Source: Meandrina meandrites (taxonomy: Eukaryota > Cnidaria > Anthozoa > Scleractinia > Meandrinidae). Taken from it: 64,000 bases of DNA. The DNA lies in contig OY855908.1 of assembly GCA_963693305.1 (NCBI GenBank), forward strand, positions 2,587,501 to 2,651,500. Reading direction: 5' to 3'. A program made the position numbers and the translations under genes. This document shows, in pieces, positions 34,335 through 48,121 of this stretch. Under the pieces are notes generated by a model, which was not told the DNA's origin, searched no databases, and saw only the letters and a program-made list of their open reading frames with translations. Position 1 is the first letter of the stretch; every line of letters starts with the position of its first letter.

Positions 34335-37300
34335 CATGAGTTTGGTGTTGGTCGTCGTTGCACTGTGACACTAATGGCGGACATCTTCCTCCATGTGCTT
34401 TGTTCAGGTAAGTCTATACAGTTTCCTTCTTTTTTGTGTCAGTGTCTGGTTGTTATATAGGTTTAATTTTTGAAATTTCGTTAGCCTTCTAACTTTGGTC
34501 TTTAAGAGTGGTATAGTTTAGTTTAAATTTTACTTATTCATCGAGCATACACGCGGCGGAACTTGTTGAAGTTCGAGAGGTTGTTGGAGCGTTATTATCG
34601 GCAAACACTTTCTGTTTTCAGTACTTATTTCAGGATTCTATTCGTTTGGCGGAGTGTGGAACAGTCGGTTTAAAATGTTTCTTACTAACTACTTGAGTTA
34701 AACTTGGCTTTTTCGCTTCGTTCAGTTGTACTGTTCCCTTCAGGGCGCTGCCGTGGACATTTTACTTCCTCTGATGAAGCAAAACAACAATTGTCACATT
34801 GCTCACTATGAAGAGGAAATAGATTTACAAAATTTAAGTCGGGTTCTAAAACTTAATTAGCTCTTGTTCTAAGAAGAATATTCCACAGGCTAAGAGAAAG
34901 ACTGAGAGAGTAACGTTATTGGGAGAGAGCGAGTACGGCAAATTGTAGTCAGTTAATTCATAATGGTGTATTTCATTTTTTGACTTTTAGCACCGAGTGT
35001 GATCTGAGTTGTGAAGAAATGCTGTAAAGTCGTCCTGGTTCTTGGCTTACGCAGTAAGGGAGCTACAAATCTCGGTCTTCAATTCGTTGCACATGCACAT
35101 GCAGTTAAGGTTTGTCGAGCTTTGTTTAATAATTGCCTAATCTGCTGGAAATAATAGAAACTTTATCGCTAAACTTCGTTACGTTTTTTTCACTGAATAC
35201 ATGTGTGGTTCTGATGACAGAACTTTAATCAAACCTGATTTGAAGATGAAGAATTTTGTAACTTTTGATATTTTTAAGAGTGTTTCCTAGCCAGTTCGGC
35301 ATCTGAGCACGAAGGCAACATTTCTTCTCGAAGGGGTAGAGTACGTTTGTGCGGGTCAATGCGAAAATCCCTGCCAGTCATTTTCTAGTAAACTTCTGCT
35401 TGTGCCACCAGAGGTTAGGTTTCGCAGAACATCTTCGGCGTGGATTTCAAAAGTTTGCTGTGTACTGCCATACGATCGTAGTCGGCGTGTTTTAATAACT
35501 GGTGTTCAGATGACTTATTTTATACGAATAAGAAAGAACCTTGGTGTAGACTTTTAAATTCCTTGGCGTATCTTCGGCGTTGGGTGTACACGGAACGCAC
35601 CCTGGCCTAACCAGGTGAAAAATATACAGTGAATTAAGCTTATGAATGGAAGAAAAACTTATCTTGGTCAAGTTACTAACGTTTCCTCTCTTTTCTCCAG
35701 CTGGTTGAACAGAGATTTTGAAAACATTTAGTAAAGAAAGTGCATGGCTTCCCAAGTGCAATGACAGTCTTGATCACAGTCTGGTAACTCCTTCACTTCT
35801 GGCTCCAGTTGACTACTAGCTACACCTTATTTCAGATAAGTACTTTTTGTTGTTCTTCCAGTTATTTCAGTGCACTTGAATCGTTTCGATACAAGAGTGT
35901 TCAAATGCCGTTTTAGACTTCGTACCATATAGTGTCTTTATTACTATACGCAATTGTCTTGAGCTTGGACTGGGAACGTTGACAACGAGATCATTACAAT
36001 TTCAAAAATACCTGAGAAAAGAAAAACTGAACTGGAACTTCAGAACTGATCCCGTCTGTAGAGAAATCACGAAAAAAAAAACACAAAAGCAAGAAGAAAC
36101 GGAAAAAATTTAAAAACAAAAATATCTGTTACTGCATTACTGGCTAAAACGACAGCATCTTTTCCCTGATTGTAGAGATTGTTTCGCCGGAGAACACGTT
36201 CGTGTAAGATTTCTGTATAAAGAAGTTCTTAAATTACTACAACGAGAGAAAAAGCCGTTGCAAATACAAGTAAATGGCTCAAGCTATATTTATATATATT
36301 GACGGTTTCTTCCTTTTTCTTCAGGTTGAACAAAGATGAATTAACTACAACAAAAGCTGTGCATGGTTCCTGAGTAAGACCATTTTGGATCAAAGCGATA
36401 AAGTGTGTAGTTCTTGGAGCTTCTTGGAATATCAGTGGCGCAAGCTTACAACTCGAAACATCTTCATGAGATAAGTCCATTCATTTCTTTTATTTAATGT
36501 TTCATAATTTCTATTGTAGTACATTTTTACTTCATCAGCTGGAGAATATTGTCTTGATGTTCATCAAATTCTCCGAAATAACATGAAAAGAAATATAAGA
36601 TAACTCAGTGAATTCAAAAACGGTTAGTTTACATCCGATCCAGTTTGTTTTTTCGGGAATCGACGTAATTGTAGAATATTTTGTACCAATTTTTAGTGAA
36701 AATTTTGGATCTTAGTCGAATGATGTACTGATCAACACAGGAAAAAGAAAACGACTGTACGGAAATAAAAACTTGTGAGCAATATCTTCTACCAAACGAA
36801 AATTTATGGAAATAAAAGTAATCAGGGAAACGGTCGTTCATTTCTAGCAGAAATCAAATCAAAGGGGGCAGTAGGCAAAAAATTGCATGGCAACGCTCCA
36901 CTTGTGAAACAACGTGCGATGAATTCTTGTAGTGCTAAACAAGTGTTTTTGGAAAACTGAGTGGAAAGCTGATTCTGCAGGCAGAGAAATCATAGAAAAG
37001 ACACGAAAACAAAAACTAAACTACACATTTTGTTGCCTGATTAGCCGTGTAAGATATATACATAGCAAGCTGATTAGTTTCCAAAACTATAAAAAGCGCT
37101 ACGGAGATATGCTGAAAGGAAGAAAAATGGCTTGAGCTATATTGAAGCTTCCGTTGTGATTGGTGAAACAGAATCTAATTTCTAAAAGGAAGTGCAATAC
37201 TTTTGAATAGAAGTCACAACGTGTCTTGGACTCTGGCGCAAGTTTATTATCAGAAACATTTTATTTCATAGATGGATAGTTTCCTATTTCTTTAATTTAC

Positions 37301-38100
37301 TATTTAACTGTTTTAGTTCAGATTTTTATGCGTTATCAAGTACCTAGAACATTTCTACTAAACTGAAGGATATTGTTTTGGTGTATAACAAAATTTTGAT
37401 CAGTAAATTCTGAAACATTAACTTTCGGGGATCACTGTGAATTATTCGAATATCTTCGTATTTAACTTTCAGTGCAAATTTACAGTGACAAATTGTGTAT
37501 TATCCAGCAACAAGCAAAAACGAAAAGATGTTCTAACATAGTTTCTCGAAATATGATTTTGGACTAATAAAGAATCAAGAATTTTGATAGTAATAATAAT
37601 AGTCGTTCGGTTCAAAAGGAATTCAAATCAAAGGAAAGAGATAGAGAAAAATACGTCGCACTCCGCTTGCTCGAGATTTTTTTTTTGCATCTTCGCGGCC
37701 GAGAAAGGTGATGCACGAAATCATTGTTTCTTAATTTTAACCTGTGCACTATTGTCTTGATGTGTATCCAAATTCTCCGACCTAACACCAAAGTAAAACT
37801 ACAGCAATCGATAAGGAGAATTAGTATTTTGAACTAAAGACTTCTGAAAGGGGTAACATTCAGTTCAGACAAGGATTTAAGAAAATTATGGTCGTTCATT
37901 TTCGAGAAGAATTCGAGTAAAAGATTGCGTACATAGAAGCACTCTATTTGTGAAACCAACTCGCGTATCCGTGTAAAAAGATTGATACACAAAATTGAAC
38001 GTGGAAGATTTCTTGCAAGGCGATTTGGGTATAGAATGAAAACATTGTAAAAATTGAGTTTATGACCCAAAATATTGTTATTATATAAAAATTTAAAGGA
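34335..38100 (+). ncRNA. Locus L1: multi-exon, repeat-exon non-coding transcript (predicted)
   Basis: Exon-like units with proper splice sites: exon 1 up to 34407 (…TTCCTCCATGTGCTTTGTTCAG, given in part, then GTAAGT); 34991-35109; 35701-35839 (starts CTGGTTGAACAGAGATTTTG, ends TTATTTCAGATAA|GTACTT); 36325-36474 (starts GTTGAACAAAGATGAA, ends GAGATAA|GTCCAT). A decayed unit without clean splice sites lies at about 37160-37275, in a tandem copy offset by about 850 bp, and a third partial unit near 37550-37790. Reading frames are not conserved between units and are broken by stops, so I call it non-coding; a tiny peptide (16 aa) from exon 1 is possible. The units match those of L2 on the other strand. 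Function unknown; a host gene for intronic small RNAs is one possibility. Confidence 0.55.
36547..36580 (+). other. Conserved intronic element of L1/L2, copy 1
   Basis: ATTGTCTTGATGTTCATCAA then ATTCTCCGAAATAA, 73 bp after the exon end at 36474. Related copies follow the decayed exon (37369-37410), occur at 37750-37782, and on the minus strand at 50431-50468 (74 bp after an exon) and 46421-46453 (93 bp after an exon). Confidence 0.55.
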
Positions 38101-39585
38101 GCTCTGTCACGGAGATTTTGCAGATTTTTGGTCTAAACTGTCCTGAAATTAGTGGTAGGCAACTTAACCCATGAACATTATTACTTTTGAACATCTAAAC
38201 TTAATATGTGGATAGAAATCTAACTACGGCTATAAAATATCGGGTTTTTTGTAGACGGCGGAAACAACTTTAAAAGTTTAGCTAAACTTTTCAAGTCGTA
38301 ATACATTTTCATCATGGCCATTTGCAGCTAAAGAGGCTTGTTAACAGTTTAGGTGCTCTATTATAGCAATTGTTAATTGCTATTATTTTTTGGTTTCCTT
38401 TGACACAAATATAAATTTTGGCTGTTCAAAGATCTGCTATGGCAACTCACTCTTTTCCAGTCCCCACCAATCTGTTTTCAATATTTTAGTAATTCTAAGC
38501 TCGAAAAAATGAAAAGACTTCTTCCAAACCCCATTAATGTTTGCCAGATCATGCTTATGAGGCATCATTGGCACATCAAAACAAAAGGCCAAATTTGACC
38601 AGAAAAGCTTTTTGCATTGGGGAGTCTGGAACCCAGTATGCTACCATGGTAACAATATTGTTCAGCTCATATTGTGGAACACAGCTAGTAGAGCATTATT
38701 ACAAAGAATCGAACATTTTTTTCATATTTTAATAAGGTTTCACTGAGAGCTGTGAGAGTTTTATTTTTGTTTTTGCCACTTCAAGATAATCGGTGAAGCA
38801 GTTCAGTTTATGATCACTTTTAGCATTCAGATGCTTTTGACGGCCTGATACAAGAGTAAAGCTTGAGATGGCGGAATCTGGTTTCAAAGTAACAGAATTA
38901 TGGTTCCAATTGCAACAATATCTAGGTGTACATTTTTCATTTTCTGAAAAACCGGTTACCTTGAGAAAGCTTAGTTACCTACTGAACATTTCTTCGAACA
39001 TAAACCGCACATTTGGAGAACAAGCATATAGAAAAATATTTATATATATAGATTAATATTGATTTACAAGGCTTTGGTGGTTAAAACAGTGCATCACGCG
39101 TTGAAGGCAAGAAACATTAATAATAAAAATCTTGTTCACTTGTTCTGTACTTGTCAGTTGTCTTTGTATTATATCATTTATTCTCGCGTCAACAGGAACG
39201 CAGGGATAAAAGAGGGGATATCCAAGATGAACAGCTAAAAAAAATCAAAAGAGTAAATCTAACTTACGAAAACCAAGTACAAAAAACATTATGGAGTCAG
39301 CATGCGTTACAAAATAAACTTTTAGGATTTTTGAACCAAAATCACTGGCTATAATTTGTCAGTCAAAGTAATCCAGCCTCTTAGTTAACTCAACTTTGCA
39401 TTTGAAACCTGTAAAGAAGGTGCAAAGAGCAAAATAAAGTTCGGCCGCTAAAAGACTCTTTAGAACCTTCTACAAAAATAATAACAATTATCAAATAAAG
39501 ATTTAAAACAATTAAAGTCACCGCGCGTTCTCAAAAGTGCGCACGGAAAAACCAGTGTCATTGTCATTTTCTATATTGTAAAATT
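38101..39585. other. AT-rich stretch between L1 and the minisatellite
   Basis: No ORF of recognisable family, no clear inverted repeat and no RNA gene. It may contain the 3' end of L1. Confidence 0.5.
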
Positions 39586-42188
39586 CCACTCCGGAGAAGG
39601 AGGAGAGGGGTTGGGAGGTACTCCCAACCACCCTTCTCCCACTCCACTCCGGAGAAGGAGGAGAGGGGTTGGGAGGTACTCCCAACCACCCTTCTCCCAC
39701 TCCACTCCGGAGAAGGAGGAGAGGGGTTGGGAGGTACTCCCAACCACCCTTCTCCCACTCCACTCCGGAGAAGGAGGAGAGGGGTTGGGAGGTACTCCCA
39801 ACCACCCTTCTCCCACTCCACTCCGGAGAAGGAGGAGAGGGGTTGGGAGGTACTCCCAACCACCCTTCTCCCACTCCACTCCGGAGAAGGAGGAGAGGGG
39901 TTGGGAGGTACTCCCAACCACCCTTCTCCCACTCCACTCCGGAGAAGGAGGAGAGGGGTTGGGAGGTACTCCCAACCACCCTTCTCCCACTCCACTCCGG
40001 AGAAGGAGGAGAGGGGTTGGGAGGTACTCCCAACCACCCTTCTCCCACTCCACTCCGGAGAAGGAGGAGAGGGGTTGGGAGGTACTCCCAACCACCCTTC
40101 TCCCACTCCACTCCGGAGAAGGAGGAGAGGGGTTGGGAGGTACTCCCAACCACCCTTCTCCCACTCCACTCCGGAGAAGGAGGAGAGGGGTTGGGAGGTA
40201 CTCCCAACCACCCTTCTCCCACTCCACTCCGGAGAAGGAGGAGAGGGGTTGGGAGGTACTCCCAACCACCCTTCTCCCACTCCACTCCGGAGAAGGAGGA
40301 GAGGGGTTGGGAGGTACTCCCAACCACCCTTCTCCCACTCCACTCCGGAGAAGGAGGAGAGGGGTTGGGAGGTACTCCCAACCACCCTTCTCCCACTCCA
40401 CTCCGGAGAAGGAGGAGAGGGGTTGGGAGGTACTCCCAACCACCCTTCTCCCACTCCACTCCGGAGAAGGAGGAGAGGGGTTGGGAGGTACTCCCAACCA
40501 CCCTTCTCCCACTCCACTCCGGAGAAGGAGGAGAGGGGTTGGGAGGTACTCCCAACCACCCTTCTCCCACTCCACTCCGGAGAAGGAGGAGAGGGGTTGG
40601 GAGGTACTCCCAACCACCCTTCTCCCACTCCACTCCGGAGAAGGAGGAGAGGGGTTGGGAGGTACTCCCAACCACCCTTCTCCCACTCCACTCCGGAGAA
40701 GGAGGAGAGGGGTTGGGAGGTACTCCCAACCACCCTTCTCCCACTCCACTCCGGAGAAGGAGGAGAGGGGTTGGGAGGTACTCCCAACCACCCTTCTCCC
40801 ACTCCACTCCGGAGAAGGAGGAGAGGGGTTGGGAGGTACTCCCAACCACCCTTCTCCCACTCCACTCCGGAGAAGGAGGAGAGGGGTTGGGAGGTACTCC
40901 CAACCACCCTTCTCCCACTCCACTCCGGAGAAGGAGGAGAGGGGTTGGGAGGTACTCCCAACCACCCTTCTCCCACTCCACTCCGGAGAAGGAGGAGAGG
41001 GGTTGGGAGGTACTCCCAACCACCCTTCTCCCACTCCACTCCGGAGAAGGAGGAGAGGGGTTGGGAGGTACTCCCAACCACCCTTCTCCCACTCCACTCC
41101 GGAGAAGGAGGAGAGGGGTTGGGAGGTACTCCCAACCACCCTTCTCCCACTCCACTCCGGAGAAGGAGGAGAGGGGTTGGGAGGTACTCCCAACCACCCT
41201 TCTCCCACTCCACTCCGGAGAAGGAGGAGAGGGGTTGGGAGGTACTCCCAACCACCCTTCTCCCACTCCACTCCGGAGAAGGAGGAGAGGGGTTGGGAGG
41301 TACTCCCAACCACCCTTCTCCCACTCCACTCCGGAGAAGGAGGAGAGGGGTTGGGAGGTACTCCCAACCACCCTTCTCCCACTCCACTCCGGAGAAGGAG
41401 GAGAGGGGTTGGGAGGTACTCCCAACCACCCTTCTCCCACTCCACTCCGGAGAAGGAGGAGAGGGGTTGGGAGGTACTCCCAACCACCCTTCTCCCACTC
41501 CACTCCGGAGAAGGAGGAGAGGGGTTGGGAGGTACTCCCAACCACCCTTCTCCCACTCCACTCCGGAGAAGGAGGAGAGGGGTTGGGAGGTACTCCCAAC
41601 CACCCTTCTCCCACTCCACTCCGGAGAAGGAGGAGAGGGGTTGGGAGGTACTCCCAACCACCCTTCTCCCACTCCACTCCGGAGAAGGAGGAGAGGGGTT
41701 GGGAGGTACTCCCAACCACCCTTCTCCCACTCCACTCCGGAGAAGGAGGAGAGGGGTTGGGAGGTACTCCCAACCACCCTTCTCCCACTCCACTCCGGAG
41801 AAGGAGGAGAGGGGTTGGGAGGTACTCCCAACCACCCTTCTCCCACTCCACTCCGGAGAAGGAGGAGAGGGGTTGGGAGGTACTCCCAACCACCCTTCTC
41901 CCACTCCACTCCGGAGAAGGAGGAGAGGGGTTGGGAGGTACTCCCAACCACCCTTCTCCCACTCCACTCCGGAGAAGGAGGAGAGGGGTTGGGAGGTACT
42001 CCCAACCACCCTTCTCCCACTCCACTCCGGAGAAGGAGGAGAGGGGTTGGGAGGTACTCCCAACCACCCTTCTCCCACTCCACTCCGGAGAAGGAGGAGA
42101 GGGGTTGGGAGGTACTCCCAACCACCCTTCTCCCACTCCACTCCGGAGAAGGAGGAGAGGGGTTGGGAGGTACTCCCAACCACCCTTC
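39586..42188. repeat. 58 bp minisatellite, about 45 identical copies
   Basis: The unit is CCACTCCGGAGAAGGAGGAG, then AGGGGTTGGGAGGTACTCCC, then AACCACCCTTCTCCCACT. I see no variation between copies. Each contains a perfect 9 bp-arm hairpin (GGTTGGGAG GTA CTCCCAACC) with outer arms GGAGAAGG/CCTTCTCC. Because 58 is not a multiple of 3 and the unit has no stop codon in any frame on either strand, all six frames stay open for over 2.5 kb; these ORFs are not genes. The array stops abruptly at 42188 (CACCCTTC|CAGGG). It is flanked by AT-rich DNA. Confidence 0.98.
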
Positions 42189-45100
42189 CAGGGTTAATTT
42201 ATTCACAGTAAATTTTTTACGTAATATTCAGATGACCTAGCCAAGAAATTTGTTTAGGATAATGTACTGAAATATTCGCACATTTAGTGAGGGATGAATA
42301 GTCTATTTGCAATGAAATATATAGAAATATGTATAACATTTTCCCACGTCACCAGCGGCCACCACAATAACCGCTTTATTTTGGAACACGAATACAGCTC
42401 CGTTCAGGGCATAAAAACGCTGCATATGGTAATGTTACTTGGAAAATATTCCTAACTTTTACATTTGAATTAATTTAGTTCACTCCCTGTCTCTTATTCA
42501 CAATCCTCTTCTACCCAGAAGAGATCGTTATTGGAGAAAGTTTATCTTCCATTAATAACCCGCCACTGTCCTAAGAAAAATATCGAGGGATGAGATACTA
42601 ACCCACCCACGGTCCTTCACTGTTTCAAAGGTAAATATATTGGGAAGTTTTGCATTCTTATTCACAGTCCTTCACTCTTGCATTGTGAAGAGTTGTGGAT
42701 AAGGGCCCCCCCTGGAAGAGTGGAGGAGTGTGGATTGGAGTAAAACATCCTCCCATGACCTTTTCCTTTAAGAGAATTAAGATTATTGATGGAAGTTAAA
42801 CTGCCTTCTACACTCTTTTTCTCTGGAGGATTGTGAATTAGAGTTAAGCTTTGACCCACAATCGTCTTCTTCTTGACTGGAGAAATATGGATCAAAGTTA
42901 AATTCTAATCCATAATCTCCCCCAGAAAAGTTGCGAATGTTAAATAGGAGGAAACCTTTTTCTTTTGCAAGTGGTGTTTATGGGAGTAAACTAAACTTGA
43001 ATGTAAAAGTAAAGGACAACGACACACTTTTCGCCGCATTCCCTTTTACAGGTTGTGCGGCATATTTTTTCAGTTCTATCATTTAGTAATGTAATATTAA
43101 AGAATGGATTTAAGAGCACTATGGGTCTAACCTTTAATCTGCTCTCTACATCAACAATGTTAACTCTTATATTTATTTGAGTCTACGTATACTTTTGCGA
43201 GTTTATTTTCTGATAACTGTGAGGATTGAGAACGGCCATGTTCATTGAAAATATAAATCTGATCTGAACTTTTGGTCCAAAACCTCAAACATCCAACGTA
43301 AAATCTATAGTTACCACAAACAACATCTCAGTCAACTTCTTTAAAATCGTGTATACATGGCACTTGTTACTAAACATTTTTATTTTTACTTTTCTCTAGA
43401 CAGATTTCTCCTGCCTTCGCCTCATTGGTCATCACAAATCATCCGTTTTGCTTTGGCAATCATAATCGATGCATAGCAAACAGGTACAGATGAATACCGA
43501 GTTATATTGATTACTATTCTTTATTTACACTCAGTATTTGTATCGCTACTGCTAATAGTTGAAATAACAAAAGTTGAAAATGGTCTATTAGTTGATCTGT
43601 GGATTACATGAAATTGAAAAACGTCATTTGAAAATGTTTCTGAACTGATCTTTCAACCTCGTTCCCAGGATCTCTCTCTCCTGCCCTTTCAGCTTGTTTT
43701 TATTCGCTTAGCTACCAGCTCATCCCCCATTTTGTTGCCTGTTCGCTCTCTGCTTATCTGTTGACAAAATCAGACATTAACGAAACATTATTAGAAGTTA
43801 AAACATAGAATACAATTATAAGAATTAATCTTTAAGGTGCTCAACTGGTCGAATGGGTTGTACTGAACCGTCATGTATTTTGTTTCATTTAATTTGGTAT
43901 TTAATTAACCCATCAATCCCCAAGTGAGAGTGATCAAAATCTAATATCTCCTTAAGTACAGTAAGGTTGCATGAGTCAAAAAGAGAGAAATTTATCCGGC
44001 GGATTTATTTTTTATCTTTTCTACTAGTGTTCTTGTCATTCAGAAATAGTCTATTCACAAATTTAATTACACTTGACACATCACTAATTGAACGATCGAT
44101 ATCTTTTCTGTTCATACCACGTTTTTTATTTTTCTCTTCCTCAGTTTTGATACTTTCTTTTTGGAAATTGTACAATTCAAATCTTTAAACCTATTGATTT
44201 CTTTACTAAAGAACAGAAAAGCAGAAAAAATCTGTTATCGCGCGTTTGACCTGTTGTCTCCTTATACGGACAATTTGTACAACAACATAACGAGACTGAT
44301 CTAATGCTTCGCTCGAACTAAAAAGCTCCCAGCTGCCACATTATCCGATCATCATTTATCAATGTTTATCCGACATAATACTGCCCAAGGATTTAATAAA
44401 ACTACCGTAAAATTCCGATAACAAGTCTCTCAGTCCTTATTGTGTACCTCGTTAAATAATGCAAAAATTCGAAAAATATTTTCTTTTCCACAGCGAATTT
44501 TTAAGATTGTATTTTGGGCAAAATGCATTCTCCTACTTACTCTACCCCAGCTCTATCAAACATTTTTTGTCATGCAATCTTTTCTTTATACTGGCAACTA
44601 TATTTATTACTACAGGTGATATTTTCACCATTATACCATTGCTTTTATTATTAATGAATGTCGAAGGGGAATATATAGGCCACCGAATTTTACCAACATT
44701 CCAAGAACATACCCAAACTGAGAACTCACTAAGAACATTTTTTATTATTTTCTTAAAACGCTTTTGCATCGAAAACTAAATACAATTCTCCACTAGTCTT
44801 TTCTAAAAGTGAACACAAAACATTTCAAATATCCTGGCTTTCTCTTTTGAACATTTACTAGTTTGAAACCTCTCCACTGTATTACATTTTCTTTCACCAG
44901 ACATTTTCATTGCTGTTCTTGTTTGCTTAATATTAAGAATATCAGCAAAGTTACTTAGAATTTAGTGCATAATTAGTTACGGCATATATTCTGCCTTTCC
45001 TCCTTCAATCGCAAAGCTTATTTGATATATCCAGCACGTACACTGGAACCATGATCTAACCCCTTCCCAATGCTTACTTATTTCATTTAGCTTATAAGTC

Positions 45101-46420
45101 TAACTGCTGTAGTCATCAGCGATAGTGGTACTTTATTTCTTAGCAAACAAGTGATAAGTAATGTTATGGCACGGAAATAAGTTAAATGCATTTTAATTAA
45201 CTAATTTAATATATCGTAATGAATTAAGCTCATGCATTATAACGATAATATTTCTACACAACCACACTAGTACTATTTGGCTCAAGACATACAGTTTTGG
45301 TTTTAACAAACAAAATATTCTGAGCTAATTTATTCAAGTAGAATTACTGCATTACTGTACAAATAAGCATACAATTTAAGCAAAAAATTCCTGATTCAGA
45401 ACTCACGTACATTTATCATTATGATAGCAGCAACCGGACGACATGACGACATGTATTTCTATCCCATTATATATATGTTCTCCTAGTTTGGAAATATTTG
45501 TTAAATTAAGAGTATTTTAAGAACTTTTTCAGGCTCAAATCATGAAAACTGAAAGAACATTCAGTCCCGGCTCAGCCAAAGCTTAAAAAATAACAACTGC
45601 TCGCATGACCGACCACCTCAAAGTAGCTAACTGCAATCAGTTTCCTTCTCTTGTAGCAACCTTAAATATCTATTTGCGCTATGCTATTAAATCCATGCAT
45701 ATTTTCCTAAATTTTAGATCTGGAAATTTCATGATTCTCGTCGGCTGTTTTTGGATAACATATTAATATTAAAAGGAGATGATTAAGCTTGGATGTTGAA
45801 AAGTGAAGATGTTATGAACGCAGTTGTTACAGACATCTCAGCCCCAAAATCAGCCCTCAGTCAATTGATACTCTAAGTATAAGCCATTAGCACACTCCAT
45901 TCGGAAACTCTTGTCATGCCGCGAAAATTGTTTTACGGCCTCCCATAAAGCGACTGTGGTTTGTTGCACTTCTGTTTATTGCTAAATTAATAAAACTGGA
46001 ATAAATGATTATCATAAAACATTTTCTACAACTTCTTATTTCAATTGTTTTGCGACTATATATGTCCCGTCTTAAGTTAACTTCTACTTCTCAGACAGTT
46101 CAATGCAAGCAATCGCGCGTTGGTTTTACAAAAAAGCGTACAAGCCTGTTATTTTTTGGCAAGCTGTTAGCCATGATTCGAAAGGTCCTAAAAATTAAAC
46201 GAACGACCAATATTGTGTAAAATTCTCTCTTGGGTTACGAATGCGTTAACTGTTCTAATTCTCTGATCAATAATTCGAATTGCATATGACTCTAATTTTT
46301 GAACTGAAAATTAAACAATTCCACAGTTTCTCATTCAAATCAAAATTAACCATGAACTCAAAACAATTTGTTCATTTTCCATCGTGATTGTCTTATTTTT
46401 CTTTAAATGCTATTTCTTTG
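42189..46420. other. AT-rich stretch between the minisatellite and L2
   Basis: Apart from the degenerate array at 42480-42960 and a stray transposon-end relic at about 44403 (ACCGTAAAATTCCGATAACA), I see only short AT-rich ORFs without family resemblance. It may include the 3' end of L2. Confidence 0.5.
42480..42960. repeat. Degenerate ~54 bp tandem array beside the minisatellite
   Basis: Repeating blocks of the form CTGGAG(A/G)A…TGGAT…AGTTAA…CC..AATC start near 42713, 42770, 42822 and 42876, with weaker units upstream. Several can fold on themselves (ATTATGGATTAG against its partner). Clear repetition, but alignment by eye only. Confidence 0.5.
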
Positions 46421-47792
46421 AATTTTGCGATACATCTGATCAAGACAATATTCGTTGCGTAGGAGACATTAGATTTTGATCACTCATACCTGAAACCCTT
46501 TTTGTGGTAAACGACAAAAACGCATTCTAGAAAACCCTGATATACTTATCTGAAATAAGATGTTTCTAATGGTTGCAATAGACAACCGATGCGTTAGAAT
46601 CTAAGATGTTCACACTGCAGTCCAAGATGGCGATGCTCTCATCCACAAGATCAGAGGTAAAAAAAAAAAAAAGAAAAAAAACATTAGTTAATTGTAAACA
46701 ACAACAAATCATTCGTTATTTGCAAGGGACAACACCAGCATGCAGAACAACAATGATGTACTCATCTGAAATAGGATGTTTCCAGTGAGTGACCAAAAGT
46801 CAATTTGCTTGCAAGATGGAGGGCACTGCGAAATGCAGTCCAAGATGGCCATGCTTTCATTCAAGAGATCTGAAAAAATAAAGGGAAAAAATCATTAGTC
46901 AGTTCTAAACAGCAGAGAATCAGAAGTTAAACGACAAAAAGCATTCAAGCCCGAACATGTTGCTTGAGAACTATGATCTTACTTAACTGGAATAAGATGT
47001 TTCCAACGAGCGGCCAACAGCCAGCTTGCGTTAGAATTCAGAATGTAATTCAAGATAGCGATGGTTTCGTTCAAACGATCTGAAAAAAAGAGAAAACATC
47101 ATTAGCCTATTGTAAGTTTAGTTGATCCTGTAGGTATGAACAATTAACTGATCAGTACGCCATACGAATGGCAGGGGGGATCCAGGATTTTTCTTAGGAG
47201 GGGTGCACATAGGCCGCCCGCTATTAGTTTACTGTGGTTACAGGACACAATACCTCCAACGAGACCTGCATTAAAAGTAACGACCTACATGTTACTCCAT
47301 ACCATCGCAGGTATCGTTCAGAAAAGCTCGTTCGCACGCAATTAAATAAAATAAATGAATAAACAAATAAATAAATGAATGAATGCAAGAACAGTGCAGC
47401 TTCTGGGAGCCTCGTGTACAACATTTCTGTTCAACTCCATGCATGCACTATCAGAGGTTTCAGTGTTCTTACGAACTCGTATCTGGCTTTTTCTTTTACA
47501 CCATTTTGACTGCAGCTGTCAATTTTTTCATGCAGAAACCACTAAAAGAAAAATGTTTTATGGCAATTTTGTATTTACAGTTTCACAAGTATCAGTTGAT
47601 TCAGAAATGTTTTCACAAGCCGCTCACTGTGTATAAATATAACTCCCTTCGTTTATAATCCCACCCTCTTCCAAAGTCGTTGAAGCCCAGGGCTTATTTG
47701 GACTTTTCAGTATGCAATCAAAGATAAACCATTTTATATCTTTTGAGGCAAACAAACTAAAACATTCTGGGTCAAAGTTTTCGTTTTTAACA

Positions 47793-48121
47793 TACCGTAA
47801 AATTCCGGTTATAAGCCCTGGGCTTATACAACTTCGTAAGGGGTTTTGCGTGGGCTTATAAGCGGACGGGCTTATATCCGGGGGGGGGGGGGGGGGGCTT
47901 ATAAGCGGAATAAAAAAATGTTTCGAAACGAGCCACGGAAGTGTTGATCGAAATACGTTTTTAAGTTAAAAAGTCAAAATAAAGCAACATTTAACCCTGT
48001 TCAGTACTGTCATCCAGTACAGGGGGGCTTATATCCGGGGGAGCTTATAACCGGATGTATTTTTTTGTTTCCAGTTAGATGGGCCTATAACAGGGGGGCT
48101 TATAACCGGAATTTTGCGGTA
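47793..48121. mobile_element. Non-autonomous TIR transposon, TA flanks
   Basis: TACCGTAAAATTCCGGTTAT then AAGCCCTGGGC at the left and GGGGGCTTATAACCGGAATT then TTGCGGTA at the right are inverted ends, with TA at both borders. The inside repeats GGGCTTATAAGCGG/CTTATATCCGG and a poly-G run. Located in an L2 intron. Confidence 0.8.

Noticed and set aside
39518..42240. Several overlapping ORFs of 837-880 aa on both strands
   Set aside because: They are readings of the 58 bp tandem repeat, whose length is 1 mod 3 and which lacks stops in all frames; the peptides cycle through three short motifs and have no protein-like composition.
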